64,000 bases of DNA from Anaerosalibacter sp. Marseille-P3206 (GCF_900155565.1 NZ_FUHM01000002.1:1116001-1180000), one strand, 5' to 3'. Positions 27,870 through 37,030 are shown, counted from the first letter of the stretch. The notes: generated by a model not told the origin, from the letters alone. Numbers and translations are program-made.

Positions 27870-30134
27870 TTAAAAACCATAATAATCTATATTTCTTACT
27901 TCTTTAAGATTCTTAATGATTTCATCTGAATTCGTATCAAAGTTTTTATCTAGATCACAAATAAACTGATAAAAAGGAATATAGTTTAAATTCTTATATT
28001 TTCCACATTGAAAATCATAAGACGAAACCTGTGATAAAAGAAAATTAAAAGGATCACCTTCTATTTCAAATTGAATTCCTGTTTTTATCTGTTCAATCAG
28101 ATTTTTTAAATTATCCTTATCATCAAAATTACTTTTATTAGTTATTTCATCTAATAAGTCAAATGCATTACCTAATTTACCTTTTAGTGTGTTAAAAGAT
28201 ATTAGTACTTTAGGATAAAAATTGTCTTTACTTTTACTGTCCTCAAATGCTATTGTTTCAACGGTAACCCCACCAGTATAAGTATATATAGCATTATTAA
28301 TTTGATTATAACTATAATTTTCAGTATCTACATTTCCTAGAACCCTAGTTAACAGCATTAAATACATTAGTTTATCTTGTGGTACTTTGGTTGCATCATA
28401 GTATAGATTTACATATTGAACTCCATTTGTATATATTGGATGACTTAATACTTTCATCCCATCTAATTCTTTTATATCTATTGGTATTTCTTCAACCTTT
28501 TTATATTCTAAATTAATTTTGGATGGTCCTTCCTCTTTAGGTTTTAAAGAAGCTTCTTGCCATTTTTTAAATTCACTATTTTTGCTTATAAGAGCATTCA
28601 ACTCTTCTTTAGACAAACTTGACTTATAGCTAGCAAGCTCATCATTTAATTTTTTTATATTTTCCTCTTCCAACCCTGGCTTTGGCTTTAAAACCACAAA
28701 AGATGAATGATCGTTATTCAGCATATACTTTTGAATTAATTTTTCAAAATATCCATCTTTTGCCTTTCCCTTTATTTTCTCAATTTGTGAATTCACTTTA
28801 AAACACTCTATCAAATTTCCACCGTACAACCATGCATTTCTTGCCTCGTCCATATAATTCTTCCATCTTTCTTCTGACAAGTTATCTTTTCTTATACTCA
28901 CTTCATATGAATTAAGTATAGAATTAATCAATTCCTCATCAAAACCATTTTTCACTATATTGTTTAATGATTCATTTACTACTTTCACAACTTCATTTTT
29001 CTTAGATTCATTTGAATTGGATATTACTATACCTCGAATCGGCTGCTGTATATCATCTCCAACAGTACCAAGGAAAGTCCCTATTCCACTCTCTGAAATT
29101 GCCTTCTTAAAAGGTGAAGCATTGGAATTAAGCAACATCTCCAGCATATTTAATCCCATATTTGTTTCATAATCTGTATTTTTGTCAAAGGCATAGTTTA
29201 TAGAAAAATATGTTCCATCCTCTACACCACTCCCCATTGGTACTGGATAATAATCCTCTACAACATTCATTTCATCAAATGGTTTTTCTCTATAAATCTT
29301 ATTATCAAAGTCTACCTTCTTTAACTTACTTAAGTAACCATTGTCTATGAATTCTAATGTTTTTTCAATATCCATATCTCCATAAAGATAGATAAAGGAA
29401 TTAGAAGGGGTATAGTTTTTATTATAAGCTTTCAAAAGTTCTTCATAAGTAAGTTTAGGTATATCAATTGGATTTCCACCTGAATCAAATCTATATATCG
29501 TATTTGGAACTAAAGATTTATCTACAACTTCGCACAGTTTACCTGTAGGAGAATATCTACCTTTCATCTCATTATATACAATACCATTTACATTCAACTC
29601 TTTTTCAGGGGAATCTATTTCATAACGCCATCCTTCCTGCATAAAAAGCATCTCACCATCATCCAAATCAGGAGAAAATACTGCATTTAAATATTCTCCA
29701 ATATACTTTCTAAACTCATCTTCTTTATTACTAAAAGTAAAATATTGAGTAAAATCAGATCCAGTATAAGCATTTCCAACATCAACATCAGCCTTTCCTG
29801 CAAAAATATGTTCAATAATGTGATATACTCCAGTGTCATCTTTTGGCAATGTCTTGAAACTAATTCCAAATACTTTCCTTTCATCATCATTCTTAATACA
29901 AGCAAGCCTTGCCCCTGTTTTTTCATGCTCAAAATTAAAAATTGTAGAATCAATATCTTCAACATATTCCTTTTCCATTAGCTTAAATCCTGAATATACT
30001 TGTGATATTTTTAATTCATCTTTAATACCTTCAGCTAATGCAATTGAAGTATTCATTCCTATTGGCTGAATTGAGCCTAAAAAACAAATAACTACTAAAA
30101 TAGATACTAAAAATAATTTAAACTTTCTTTTCAT
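27870..30134 (-). CDS. M16C-type zinc peptidase (presequence protease-like), C-terminally truncated
   Basis: The product is about 754 residues from ATG 30134, with GGAAAGGAAGAG upstream. A TTG at 30152 could add six residues. An N-terminal signal (FKLFLVSILVVICFLGS) indicates export. The inverted zinc motif HIIEH (GVYHIIEHIFAG) and the third ligand in VYNEMKG are present. Full M16C enzymes are near 970 residues with four domains. This one stops inside the fourth, at EIIKNLKEVRNIDYYGF, where the family would continue. It is probably truncated by the same rearrangement that affected the M1 gene. Whether the product is active is uncertain. Confidence 0.8.
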   Translation of the reverse strand: MKRKFKLFLVSILVVICFLGSIQPIGMNTSIALAEGIKDELKISQVYSGFKLMEKEYVEDIDSTIFNFEHEKTGARLACIKNDDERKVFGISFKTLPKDDTGVYHIIEHIFAGKADVDVGNAYTGSDFTQYFTFSNKEDEFRKYIGEYLNAVFSPDLDDGEMLFMQEGWRYEIDSPEKELNVNGIVYNEMKGRYSPTGKLCEVVDKSLVPNTIYRFDSGGNPIDIPKLTYEELLKAYNKNYTPSNSFIYLYGDMDIEKTLEFIDNGYLSKLKKVDFDNKIYREKPFDEMNVVEDYYPVPMGSGVEDGTYFSINYAFDKNTDYETNMGLNMLEMLLNSNASPFKKAISESGIGTFLGTVGDDIQQPIRGIVISNSNESKKNEVVKVVNESLNNIVKNGFDEELINSILNSYEVSIRKDNLSEERWKNYMDEARNAWLYGGNLIECFKVNSQIEKIKGKAKDGYFEKLIQKYMLNNDHSSFVVLKPKPGLEEENIKKLNDELASYKSSLSKEELNALISKNSEFKKWQEASLKPKEEGPSKINLEYKKVEEIPIDIKELDGMKVLSHPIYTNGVQYVNLYYDATKVPQDKLMYLMLLTRVLGNVDTENYSYNQINNAIYTYTGGVTVETIAFEDSKSKDNFYPKVLISFNTLKGKLGNAFDLLDEITNKSNFDDKDNLKNLIEQIKTGIQFEIEGDPFNFLLSQVSSYDFQCGKYKNLNYIPFYQFICDLDKNFDTNSDEIIKNLKEVRNIDYYGF

Positions 30135-30289
30135 TTTTCTCTTCCTTTCCAATGAATTTTTCTATGCCACTTTTTTATATGATGTAAATGTCAAAATATA
30201 ACTGCTATATTTAATTATATATAATAATGTTCTTGAATATCTTAATTAACTCTTAAAAAGTTCTTACGATTTCCTTAAGATTTTACACA

Positions 30290-30324
30290 ACAAAAGTGCC
30301 ACCTATGTCGGTAAGCACTTTTGT
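30290..30324 (-). terminator. Terminator-like hairpin
   Basis: ACAAAAGTGC (30290-30299) pairs with GCACTTTTGT (30315-30324), with an inner ACC/GGT pairing. It lies just downstream of the possible small gene ending at 30341. Confidence 0.65.
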
Positions 30325-30340
30325 GATAATATAACTTTCT

Positions 30341-30488
30341 CTATTCAATAGACTTATTATCTTTTAAACCTTTAAAGCTATCTATCAAGTTAACCTTGTC
30401 TTGATTCCTATGTTCTTGAGTATCTACTAAAAAAATTAGACCTTGTAAAAATGCTCGCAATTATTGTTTAGATGCCACACGCCGCCAT
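30341..30488 (-). pseudogene. Possible frameshifted small gene
   Basis: On the minus strand AAAGGAG is placed before an ATG at 30488, but that frame stops after six codons (MAACGI). A second frame starting TTG at 30460 reads 39 codons ending GLIFLVDTQEHRNQDKV ... DNKSIE. Its composition looks coding, and it ends 17 bases before a terminator-like hairpin. A good ribosome site, a plausible C-terminus and a terminator with a broken frame between them suggest a decayed small gene or a sequencing indel. I do not recognise the product. Confidence 0.35.
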
Positions 30489-30542
30489 GTTCAAATTCTC
30501 CTTTAAATTAAATTAATTATTTTATATTTAAAAGAGAACACA

Positions 30543-30576
30543 AAAAAGTTCCTTTCTAAATAGAAAAGAACTTTTT
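30543..30576 (-). terminator. Terminator of DEAD-box helicase gene
   Basis: A 16-bp stem with one mismatch (AAAAAGTTC ... GAACTTTTT) and a 2-base loop lies directly after the helicase stop. Confidence 0.8.
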
Positions 30577-30581
30577 CAAAG

Positions 30582-32171
30582 CTACTTTCTTGATTTTGCT
30601 ATTTCAACATTAATCTTTCTACCTTTTATTCTATGATTTTTAAGTCCCTCAAGAGTTTCTTGTACATACTCCTCAGGTACTTCTACAAAGGAAAATTTAT
30701 CATATATATCAATATTACCTACACTTTTTCGTGGTAGACTAGTTTGACCTGTGATTGCTCCAACAATATGTCTAGGACTTATTTTATCCCTTTTTCCACT
30801 ATTTATAAATAATCTAACCATCCCTGCTTTTCCACCATTATTATAGCTACCTAAGTTTAAATCTTCATGGCCATCTTTTTTATTCATATCCATGTGCATC
30901 TTTAGTATAGCTGCAGCTACATCTATGGAACTATAGTCTTCTTCTAGTAGACTATCTACAATACTTACATACTTTGAAAGATCCTCGTTGTCTAATTCGT
31001 GTCTTATACTATCATATAGTAGACCAATCTTACTTTCCTCAACATCATCAAGAGTAGGAAGTTCAAGTCTTGTTATTTTGGTCTTTGTGTATTTTTGAAT
31101 ATCTTTAAGTTTGTGAATATCTCTTCCAACTACAAAACTAAAAGCCGTCCCTTTTCTACCTGCCCTAGCAGTTCTTCCAATTCTGTGAACGTAATATTCC
31201 TCATCCTGTGGAACATCATAGTTAAATACAACATCCACATCATCAACATCAATACCTCTAGCTGCCACATCTGTAGCAACCAAAATATCTATATTTCCAC
31301 TTCTGAAAGTTGCCATTACCTTATCTCTTTGAGTCTGCTTCAAATCACCATGAAGTCCATCTGCAAAGTAACCTCTTCCTTGAAGTTGCATTACAAGTTC
31401 GTCTACCTTCTTCTTTGTATTACAAAATACTAGAGAAAGTTTTGGATTATATATATCAATAAGCCTACAAAGTATTTCTGTTTTCATATTGTTTCTCATA
31501 TCAAAATAAAACTGTTCTACTTTAGGTACAGTTAACTCCTTGTGAACCACTTTTATAATTTTGGGATCTCTTTGAAACTTTTCTGCAAAATTCATTATTT
31601 CCTTAGGCATTGTTGCAGAGAAAAATATAGTTTGCCTTTCTTCTGGCATTTGATCTACTATATGTTCAATATCATCTCTAAACCCCATATCAAACATCTC
31701 ATCAGCTTCATCAAGTACTACCATCTTTATACTCTTTGGTTTTAGTGTATGCCTTCTTAGATGATCTATAACCCTACCTGGAGTACCAACAACTATTTGA
31801 ACTCCCTTTTTTAAAGCCTTTATCTGTCTTTCAATTGGCTGCCCACCATATACAGGCAATACATAAATACCTCTCTTGTATTTAGCAAGCCTACTGATTT
31901 CTTCTGCTACTTGAATAGACAATTCCCTAGTAGGACATAGTACAATTGCTTGAAGCTGTCTATCATCCTCATCACACATCTCCAATATAGGTATACCAAA
32001 TGCTGCCGTTTTTCCCGTTCCAGTCTGTGCTTGACCTATTACATCAACACCTTCAAGTATATAAGGTATTGCTTGAGATTGTATAGGAGAAGTCTCCTCA
32101 AATCCCATATCTGAGATAGCCTTTTTTATCTCCTGTGAAAGTTCCATGCTTTCAAATTTTACTTTTTCCAT
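30582..32171 (-). CDS. DEAD-box RNA helicase with DbpA-type RNA-binding domain
   Basis: This is a 529-residue ATP-dependent RNA helicase. The motifs are in order: AQTGTGKTAAF (I), PTRELSIQ (Ia), LDEADEMFDMGF (II), FFSATMP (III), VATDVAARGIDV (V) and HRIGRTARAGR (VI). The last 75 residues (MVRLFINSGKRDKISPRHIVGAIT onward) form a DbpA/DeaD RNA-binding domain. It probably assists ribosome assembly or mRNA unwinding in the cold, as CsdA/DeaD and CshA do. It is a single gene with its own terminator. Confidence 0.95.
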   Translation of the reverse strand: MEKVKFESMELSQEIKKAISDMGFEETSPIQSQAIPYILEGVDVIGQAQTGTGKTAAFGIPILEMCDEDDRQLQAIVLCPTRELSIQVAEEISRLAKYKRGIYVLPVYGGQPIERQIKALKKGVQIVVGTPGRVIDHLRRHTLKPKSIKMVVLDEADEMFDMGFRDDIEHIVDQMPEERQTIFFSATMPKEIMNFAEKFQRDPKIIKVVHKELTVPKVEQFYFDMRNNMKTEILCRLIDIYNPKLSLVFCNTKKKVDELVMQLQGRGYFADGLHGDLKQTQRDKVMATFRSGNIDILVATDVAARGIDVDDVDVVFNYDVPQDEEYYVHRIGRTARAGRKGTAFSFVVGRDIHKLKDIQKYTKTKITRLELPTLDDVEESKIGLLYDSIRHELDNEDLSKYVSIVDSLLEEDYSSIDVAAAILKMHMDMNKKDGHEDLNLGSYNNGGKAGMVRLFINSGKRDKISPRHIVGAITGQTSLPRKSVGNIDIYDKFSFVEVPEEYVQETLEGLKNHRIKGRKINVEIAKSRK

Positions 32172-32253
32172 ATAAATTTATAACTTCCTTCCATAATTTA
32201 ATTAGCCTATCAAGTATATCTTTATTATCCCAAAAATGCAAATAAAATATTTA

Positions 32254-33174
32254 TTAATAATATTTAATTCCCTGATGGCTTCCTCTTCTTTTTAACTCCA
32301 TATCTATACCAGATAATACGCCTAATTTATTAAGACTCCATTTAGGTTCTATCAATAATCCTTTCTTACCGTCTCCTGTAAGGCGATGAATCACCATATT
32401 TTGCGGAAGCATTTCTATGCTATCACAAACAATAGAGATATATTCTTCTTTTGATAATATATAAAAAGGAGAACTTTTATAGTATTCATAAAGATCTGTA
32501 TCCTTTTGTATATATAATAGATGAAATTTAACACCCCAAGTGTTGGTATTAGCTATATATTTTACTGTTTCTAAAGTATCTTCCTTTGATTCCCCAGGCA
32601 ATCCAAATATCAGATGAGTTACAACTTTAATATTCCTTTTCTTTAACTCTTCTATACCCTTATTATAAACACTTAAATCATAACCTCTTCTAATAAATTT
32701 TGCTGTTTTTTCATGAATAGTTTGAAGACCTAATTCCACCCATAGATATGTCTTTTTATTTAATTCGCTAAGTAAATCTAGTACTTCTTCTGGTAAACAA
32801 TCTGCTCTAGTAGCTATAGCTAGTCCCACTACATCTTCTTTTGAAAGTGCTTCTTCATATTTTCTTCGTAAATCTTTTATAGAAGAATAGGTATTAGTGA
32901 AATTTTGAAAATAAGCGATATACTTTCCCTTAGGCCATTTCTTAGATAAAAATTCTTTTTGTTCATCTATCTGTTCACTAATTGATAATATCCTATTTGC
33001 CGTAAATTCTCCTGAACCCTCTTCACTACAAAATATACATCCTCTACTTCCTACTGTTCCATCCCTATTAGGACAAGTAAATCCACCATCTAAAGAAAGT
33101 TTAATTACCTTTGTTCCAAAAGTTGTTTTTAATTCATAGTTCAAAGAATGATATCTTTTGTCTTCCCACATCAT
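32254..33174 (-). CDS. Radical SAM protein, YtqA/YhcC family (TIGR01212-like)
   Basis: The product is 306 residues. The N-terminal signature FTCPNRDGTVGSRGCIFC contains the cluster cysteines in the pattern specific to the YtqA/YhcC group rather than plain CxxxCxxC. Further core motifs are VGLAIATRADCLPEEVL and THLIFGLPGESKEDTLETV. The reaction is not established; tRNA or small-molecule modification has been suggested for relatives. It is a single gene with two adjacent ATGs, of which the first is used here. Confidence 0.92.
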   Translation of the reverse strand: MMWEDKRYHSLNYELKTTFGTKVIKLSLDGGFTCPNRDGTVGSRGCIFCSEEGSGEFTANRILSISEQIDEQKEFLSKKWPKGKYIAYFQNFTNTYSSIKDLRRKYEEALSKEDVVGLAIATRADCLPEEVLDLLSELNKKTYLWVELGLQTIHEKTAKFIRRGYDLSVYNKGIEELKKRNIKVVTHLIFGLPGESKEDTLETVKYIANTNTWGVKFHLLYIQKDTDLYEYYKSSPFYILSKEEYISIVCDSIEMLPQNMVIHRLTGDGKKGLLIEPKWSLNKLGVLSGIDMELKRRGSHQGIKYY

Positions 33175-33250
33175 TTACATCACCACTTTCATCGTTTTCT
33201 CCTCTCTTTTAATTATTTTGCTTTATTTATTATGTCCCATAGATTATAAA

Positions 33251-33290
33251 AAAACATTAAATAAACTTATATAAGTCTATTTAATGTTTT
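33251..33290 (-). terminator. Terminator of the 117-residue gene
   Basis: AAAACATTAAATA (33251-33263) pairs with its complement at 33278-33290, with further pairing inside the loop. On the minus strand it ends in a run of seven T. Confidence 0.8.
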
Positions 33291-33320
33291 CGTTTAGGCT
33301 TGGTAATCTAATATTATATC

Positions 33321-33674
33321 CTAAATTTCCATTGTATCTACTACTAGTATATCATCTCCAAATTGAATATCAAATTCTATAAGCATATCTTCCCTTGAAC
33401 TTCCATAGGATTTTGGAAGTTCAATTATATCCAAGGAATAACCTTCTTTAATCTTTTCTTCTACTTTTTCCTTAAAATGCTCTAAATAAACTTCGATTCT
33501 TTCATTTAAACTAAAATTTCTCTCTGATGATGCAAATTCATTTAAAATATCTAAATCTTTTAATTCATCAATATGGTATACAGAATAACGAGTAATTATT
33601 TCAACTACATTTTCATCTAAGTTTTTATATGCCACTAAACATGCCTTATACTTGATATTTACTTCTTTTTTCAC
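33321..33674 (-). CDS. Conserved-looking protein of unknown function
   Basis: This is a 117-residue soluble, acidic protein with alternating strands and helices (KYKACLVAYKNLDENVVEIITRY, then a helical middle and a beta-rich end DILVVDTMEI). There is no signal or membrane segment. GAGGAATG precedes the ATG, and it ends at a good terminator, so it is a real gene. I do not recognise the family. It lies downstream of the GGDEF/EAL gene on the same strand but separated by 42 bases, so cotranscription is possible. Confidence 0.75.
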   Translation of the reverse strand: MKKEVNIKYKACLVAYKNLDENVVEIITRYSVYHIDELKDLDILNEFASSERNFSLNERIEVYLEHFKEKVEEKIKEGYSLDIIELPKSYGSSREDMLIEFDIQFGDDILVVDTMEI

Positions 33675-33716
33675 AACACATTCCTCCTCAACTATCTATT
33701 ATACCAAGCCCAGACT

Positions 33717-35969
33717 CTAACAACCTTCTGTACATTTTATGAGTAGTCTTTCAACTTCAGTTGGTGGAACAGGTTTACTATAGTAGTATCCTTGAATTTG
33801 ATTGCAATTCTGATCTTTTAAAAATTGAACATGCTCCTTGGTCTCAGCTCCTTCTGCTGTAACTTTTAATCCCATTTCATGTGCCAAGTGGATCGTAGCC
33901 TTTATTATAGACATACTCTTATTACTCACATTTATGTCTTTAACAAAAGTTCTATCTATTTTTAATTCATCTACACACATTTCCTTTAAATAATTAAGAC
34001 TTGAATATCCAGTACCAAAATCATCAATGGATATATATACTCCCAGATCTTTTAAATCTTTTAAAATATTTAAAGTATAATCAATATTCATAACAGCTAT
34101 TGACTCAGTTATTTCCAACTCTAAATATTTCGAATCAAGCTTTTCTTCTTTCAATATTGTATCTACTTTTTTAACAAAGTCTTTCTGTAAAAATTGTCTT
34201 GCAGAAATATTCACTGAAACCCTTATAGGTCCATAGCCAGAATCTATCCAATATTTATTTTGTCTACATGCTTCTCTTAACACCCATTCTCCTATAGGTA
34301 ATATTATATCAGTTTCTTCAGCTAATGGTATAAATCTTACTGGTCCTAATAGTCCTTCTGTAGGATTGTCCCATCTAATTAAAGCCTCCATACCTAATAT
34401 TTTTTCCGTAGTTACTTCAACTTTTGGTTGATAAAATAATACAAATTCATCATTTTCTTTAGCTTCCCTTAGCTGATTCAATAATTTAACTTTTTTTATT
34501 TCAATTTCACTTAATTGTTTATAATATATAAAATAAGTATTTTTCCCTATTTCCTTAGCTTTGTACATGGCCATATCTGCATTCTTAATTAACGAGTTAA
34601 CATCCTTTCCTCCTTCTGGATAAACGCTAATTCCAATACTACATGTCAAAAAGTGGTTTACATCATATATAGAAAAAGGTTCTTGTATTTCTTTTATAAT
34701 TTTATTTGCAAAATCTATTATCTCATTTTTATTTTCTTTGTATTTCATAAGTACGAGGAATTCATCTCCTCCAAATCTAGCTAAAAAATCTCCTGGTCTC
34801 AAAATATTCTTTAACCTTACTCCAACTATATTCAATACCTTATCCCCTGTATCATGTCCTAAACTATCGTTAATATCTTTAAATCTATCTAAATCTATAT
34901 ATAATACAGCTAAATTTGGATTCTTTCCTTCTGATTCTTCCAATATCTCTTCAAAAGCCTCCAAGAAATATAATCTATTTGGTAAACCTGTTACTGTGTC
35001 ATAATAAGCTAGATTATATATCTGATTTCGATGAGATATTAGCTTTTCATTGGCTTTCTGTAATTCAACAGTTCTCTTGTCAACTTGCTTTACTAACTGT
35101 TTGTTCCATAAGTACATAAATAGAATTATCAATGCTATAATCAGTCCTATAATACTGATTTGTTGAATAAACAAACTAAATACATTTTTCTTTTCTATAT
35201 ATTGTTCTCCGAACCATTTCCTATATATTTTATCATAAGTACCATCTGTTTTTATTTGCTCTATTCCTTCATTAAGTAAATTTGCAATTTCTACATTATC
35301 CTTAGTAGTTACTAAGCCATATTTAACAGTAGATATAGGCTCTCCAACTATTTTTACACTATTAAATTGCTTGTACTTTTGTAAGTTGTACAATCCAACT
35401 TCTTTATTACCTATAAAAGCTTGTACTTCACCATTAACCAAAGATAACAAACCTTCTGTTTGATTTTTTTTAGGTATAGGTATTACTCCATTAATACTCT
35501 TAATCTCTTCTTCATTTACATCACTTTCTTGATAAGCAACTTCAAAACCGTTCAAATCTTTAAGTTCCTGAATAATCTTATTATCTGCTTTTACAAATAT
35601 TACTTGTGAATTGATCATAGTTGGTGTTAAAAATAAGTATTTTTTCTCTCTTTCAGGGGTTTTAGACATACCTTGAATAATATCTACTTCTCCACTATTA
35701 AGTGCATCTACTGCATCATGCCAACTCATAGGTACAAATTCAATATCTATTCCCTTTTCAATGGCTATTGCTCTCATTATATCCACATTAAAACCTTTGT
35801 ATATTCCGTTCTCGTCCACATATTCATAAGGAGGGTGGCTATTATCTCCTGCTACACGAATAGTAATAGCATTTGTAGATGATGCTCTATTATAAACTAT
35901 TAAAGATGAACATATGAGAATTAATATGGATAATATTATGATAAGTTTTTTCCTTTTCATTACATTCAT
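33717..35969 (-). CDS. Ligand-sensing GGDEF/EAL protein (c-di-GMP turnover)
   Basis: This is a 750-residue membrane sensor. A signal anchor is followed by an extracytoplasmic amino-acid-type solute-binding domain (about 35-265: ITIRVAGDNSHPPYEYVDENG). Then come a membrane helix (ISIIGLIIALIILFMYLW), a coiled linker, a GGDEF domain and an EAL domain. The GGDEF motif is intact (ARFGGDEF) with an RPGD inhibitory I-site five residues before it. The EAL domain keeps EALIRW, ELEITES and IDDFGTGYSS, so both cyclase and phosphodiesterase activities are possible. It likely senses an amino acid or related small molecule outside the cell and adjusts c-di-GMP. Confidence 0.95.
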   Translation of the reverse strand: MNVMKRKKLIIILSILILICSSLIVYNRASSTNAITIRVAGDNSHPPYEYVDENGIYKGFNVDIMRAIAIEKGIDIEFVPMSWHDAVDALNSGEVDIIQGMSKTPEREKKYLFLTPTMINSQVIFVKADNKIIQELKDLNGFEVAYQESDVNEEEIKSINGVIPIPKKNQTEGLLSLVNGEVQAFIGNKEVGLYNLQKYKQFNSVKIVGEPISTVKYGLVTTKDNVEIANLLNEGIEQIKTDGTYDKIYRKWFGEQYIEKKNVFSLFIQQISIIGLIIALIILFMYLWNKQLVKQVDKRTVELQKANEKLISHRNQIYNLAYYDTVTGLPNRLYFLEAFEEILEESEGKNPNLAVLYIDLDRFKDINDSLGHDTGDKVLNIVGVRLKNILRPGDFLARFGGDEFLVLMKYKENKNEIIDFANKIIKEIQEPFSIYDVNHFLTCSIGISVYPEGGKDVNSLIKNADMAMYKAKEIGKNTYFIYYKQLSEIEIKKVKLLNQLREAKENDEFVLFYQPKVEVTTEKILGMEALIRWDNPTEGLLGPVRFIPLAEETDIILPIGEWVLREACRQNKYWIDSGYGPIRVSVNISARQFLQKDFVKKVDTILKEEKLDSKYLELEITESIAVMNIDYTLNILKDLKDLGVYISIDDFGTGYSSLNYLKEMCVDELKIDRTFVKDINVSNKSMSIIKATIHLAHEMGLKVTAEGAETKEHVQFLKDQNCNQIQGYYYSKPVPPTEVERLLIKCTEGC

Positions 35970-36069
35970 CCTCCCATAAATATATATTAACTATTAATAT
36001 TCTACATAAACTTTCCTTTTCCTCTATTTATGGTGTTTTTTTTATTTATTTTATTTAAATAGCGAAAAT

Positions 36070-36100
36070 AAAACCTTATGAAAAATTTTCATAAGGTTTT
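36070..36100 (-). terminator. Terminator of the zinc-ribbon gene
   Basis: A 15-bp perfect stem (AAAACCTTATGAAAA and complement) has a single-base loop and lies 8 bases after the zinc-ribbon stop. Confidence 0.8.
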
Positions 36101-36107
36101 AGATCAA

Positions 36108-36275
36108 TTATCTTCTAAATTTTCTATCATTGTTTCTTTGTTTTCTCTTTTTTCTACAATCTGGACATCTTTGAGGTTCATTTTCGAACCCTTTTTCCTT
36201 GTAGAATTCTTGTTCACCTTCTGTAAATACAAATTCATTACCACAATCTTTACATACAATAGTCTTATCTGCCAT
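36108..36275 (-). CDS. Small zinc-ribbon protein
   Basis: This 55-residue protein, MADKTIVCKDCGNEF ... followed by RCPDCRKKRKQRNN, has two CxxC knuckles about 30 residues apart. That is the layout of the small 'probable zinc-ribbon' family (zinc-ribbon_4 / PF13451-like). The basic tail suggests nucleic-acid or ribosome binding. AGGAGGA precedes the ATG at 36275 and a terminator follows, so it is a stand-alone gene. A promoter about 108 bases upstream implies a structured leader. Confidence 0.88.
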   Translation of the reverse strand: MADKTIVCKDCGNEFVFTEGEQEFYKEKGFENEPQRCPDCRKKRKQRNNDRKFRR

Positions 36276-36303
36276 TTTACATTCCTCCTTTTAAAGAATT
36301 TTC

Positions 36304-36364
36304 AGATTTAAAATGGACTAACATATAATTCCCAAAAGAGGAACGTATTTCATCCTTTAAATCT
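36304..36364 (-). other. Inverted repeat in the leader of the zinc-ribbon gene
   Basis: AGATTTAAAATGGA (36304-36317) pairs with TCCTTTAAATCT (36353-36364), leaving a two-base bulge. It lies between the promoter and the ribosome site and would form a long stem in the mRNA leader. Confidence 0.45.
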
Positions 36365-36382
36365 ATATTATAATTTACAGTT

Positions 36383-36411
36383 AGCATACCACTTTTATGT
36401 ACGATATGCAA
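36383..36411 (-). promoter_or_regulatory. Probable promoter of the zinc-ribbon gene
   Basis: On the minus strand TTGCAT (36406-36411) and TATGCT (36383-36388) are separated by exactly 17 bases. This places the transcription start about 100 bases before the ATG. Confidence 0.6.
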
Positions 36412-36487
36412 TAATTTTTCTATATTTATAATTGCCTTTTTAAACTTTTTTATACCTTATATTTGCTATAGTTTCTGAAGTTAAAAG

Positions 36488-36964
36488 CTACTTTTTTAGA
36501 TCACATAGCTTTCCTTCTGTTATGCTAGCTAAATCACACACTGATAATTCAATTTGAACTCCTATTTTTCCACCGCTTACAATAATATTTCCTTGAGTAG
36601 TAGCACTTTCATCAATAAAAGTTGGATAAGACTTTTTCATACCTATAGGAGAACAACCACCACGAATATATCCAGTATGCTTATTTATATCTTTTACATG
36701 AATCATCTCAACTTTCTTCTCACCTGTAACTTTAGCTGCCTTCTTTAAATCCAGCTCTTCCTCTACAGGTATTATAAATACAAAGATATCTCTACTATTT
36801 CCATTAGCCACCAAGGTCTTATATACTACTTTTGGATCCTTCCCAATCTTTTGTGCTACAGAAATTCCGTCAATCTTTCCATCTTTTTTATCATAAGTTA
36901 ATACATTGTACTTAATATTGTTTGTATCAAGTATTCTCATTGCATTAGTTTTTAATTGTGCCAT
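36488..36964 (-). CDS. ybaK: Cys-tRNA(Pro) deacylase, YbaK family
   Basis: The product is 158 residues, the usual length of YbaK/EbsC editing proteins. These hydrolyse Cys wrongly attached to tRNA-Pro. Family features are the central FVFIIPVEEELDLKKAA, the YIRGGCSPIGMKK loop, and the catalytic Lys region VVYKTLVANG. GGGGAGA precedes the ATG. It is a single cytoplasmic gene. Confidence 0.92.
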   Translation of the reverse strand: MAQLKTNAMRILDTNNIKYNVLTYDKKDGKIDGISVAQKIGKDPKVVYKTLVANGNSRDIFVFIIPVEEELDLKKAAKVTGEKKVEMIHVKDINKHTGYIRGGCSPIGMKKSYPTFIDESATTQGNIIVSGGKIGVQIELSVCDLASITEGKLCDLKK

Positions 36965-37030
36965 ATTATCTCCCCTATAATTTTAATATCATATAAATAA
37001 TTTTATCATTATAACAATTATTTATCAAAA

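Larger units (their letters stand above)
30153..30581. other. Gene-poor stretch with hairpins and a possible small gene relic
   Basis: This 429-base stretch holds two terminator-like hairpins (30290-30324 and 30543-30576), a possible short minus-strand gene (30341-30488) and the M16 promoter region. No RNA gene is recognised. Confidence 0.5.

Noticed and set aside
29687-29965. 92-codon minus-strand ORF inside the M16 peptidase gene
   Set aside because: It is an alternative frame over the conserved zinc-site region. Leu/Ile-rich composition is an artefact of AT-rich coding sequence.
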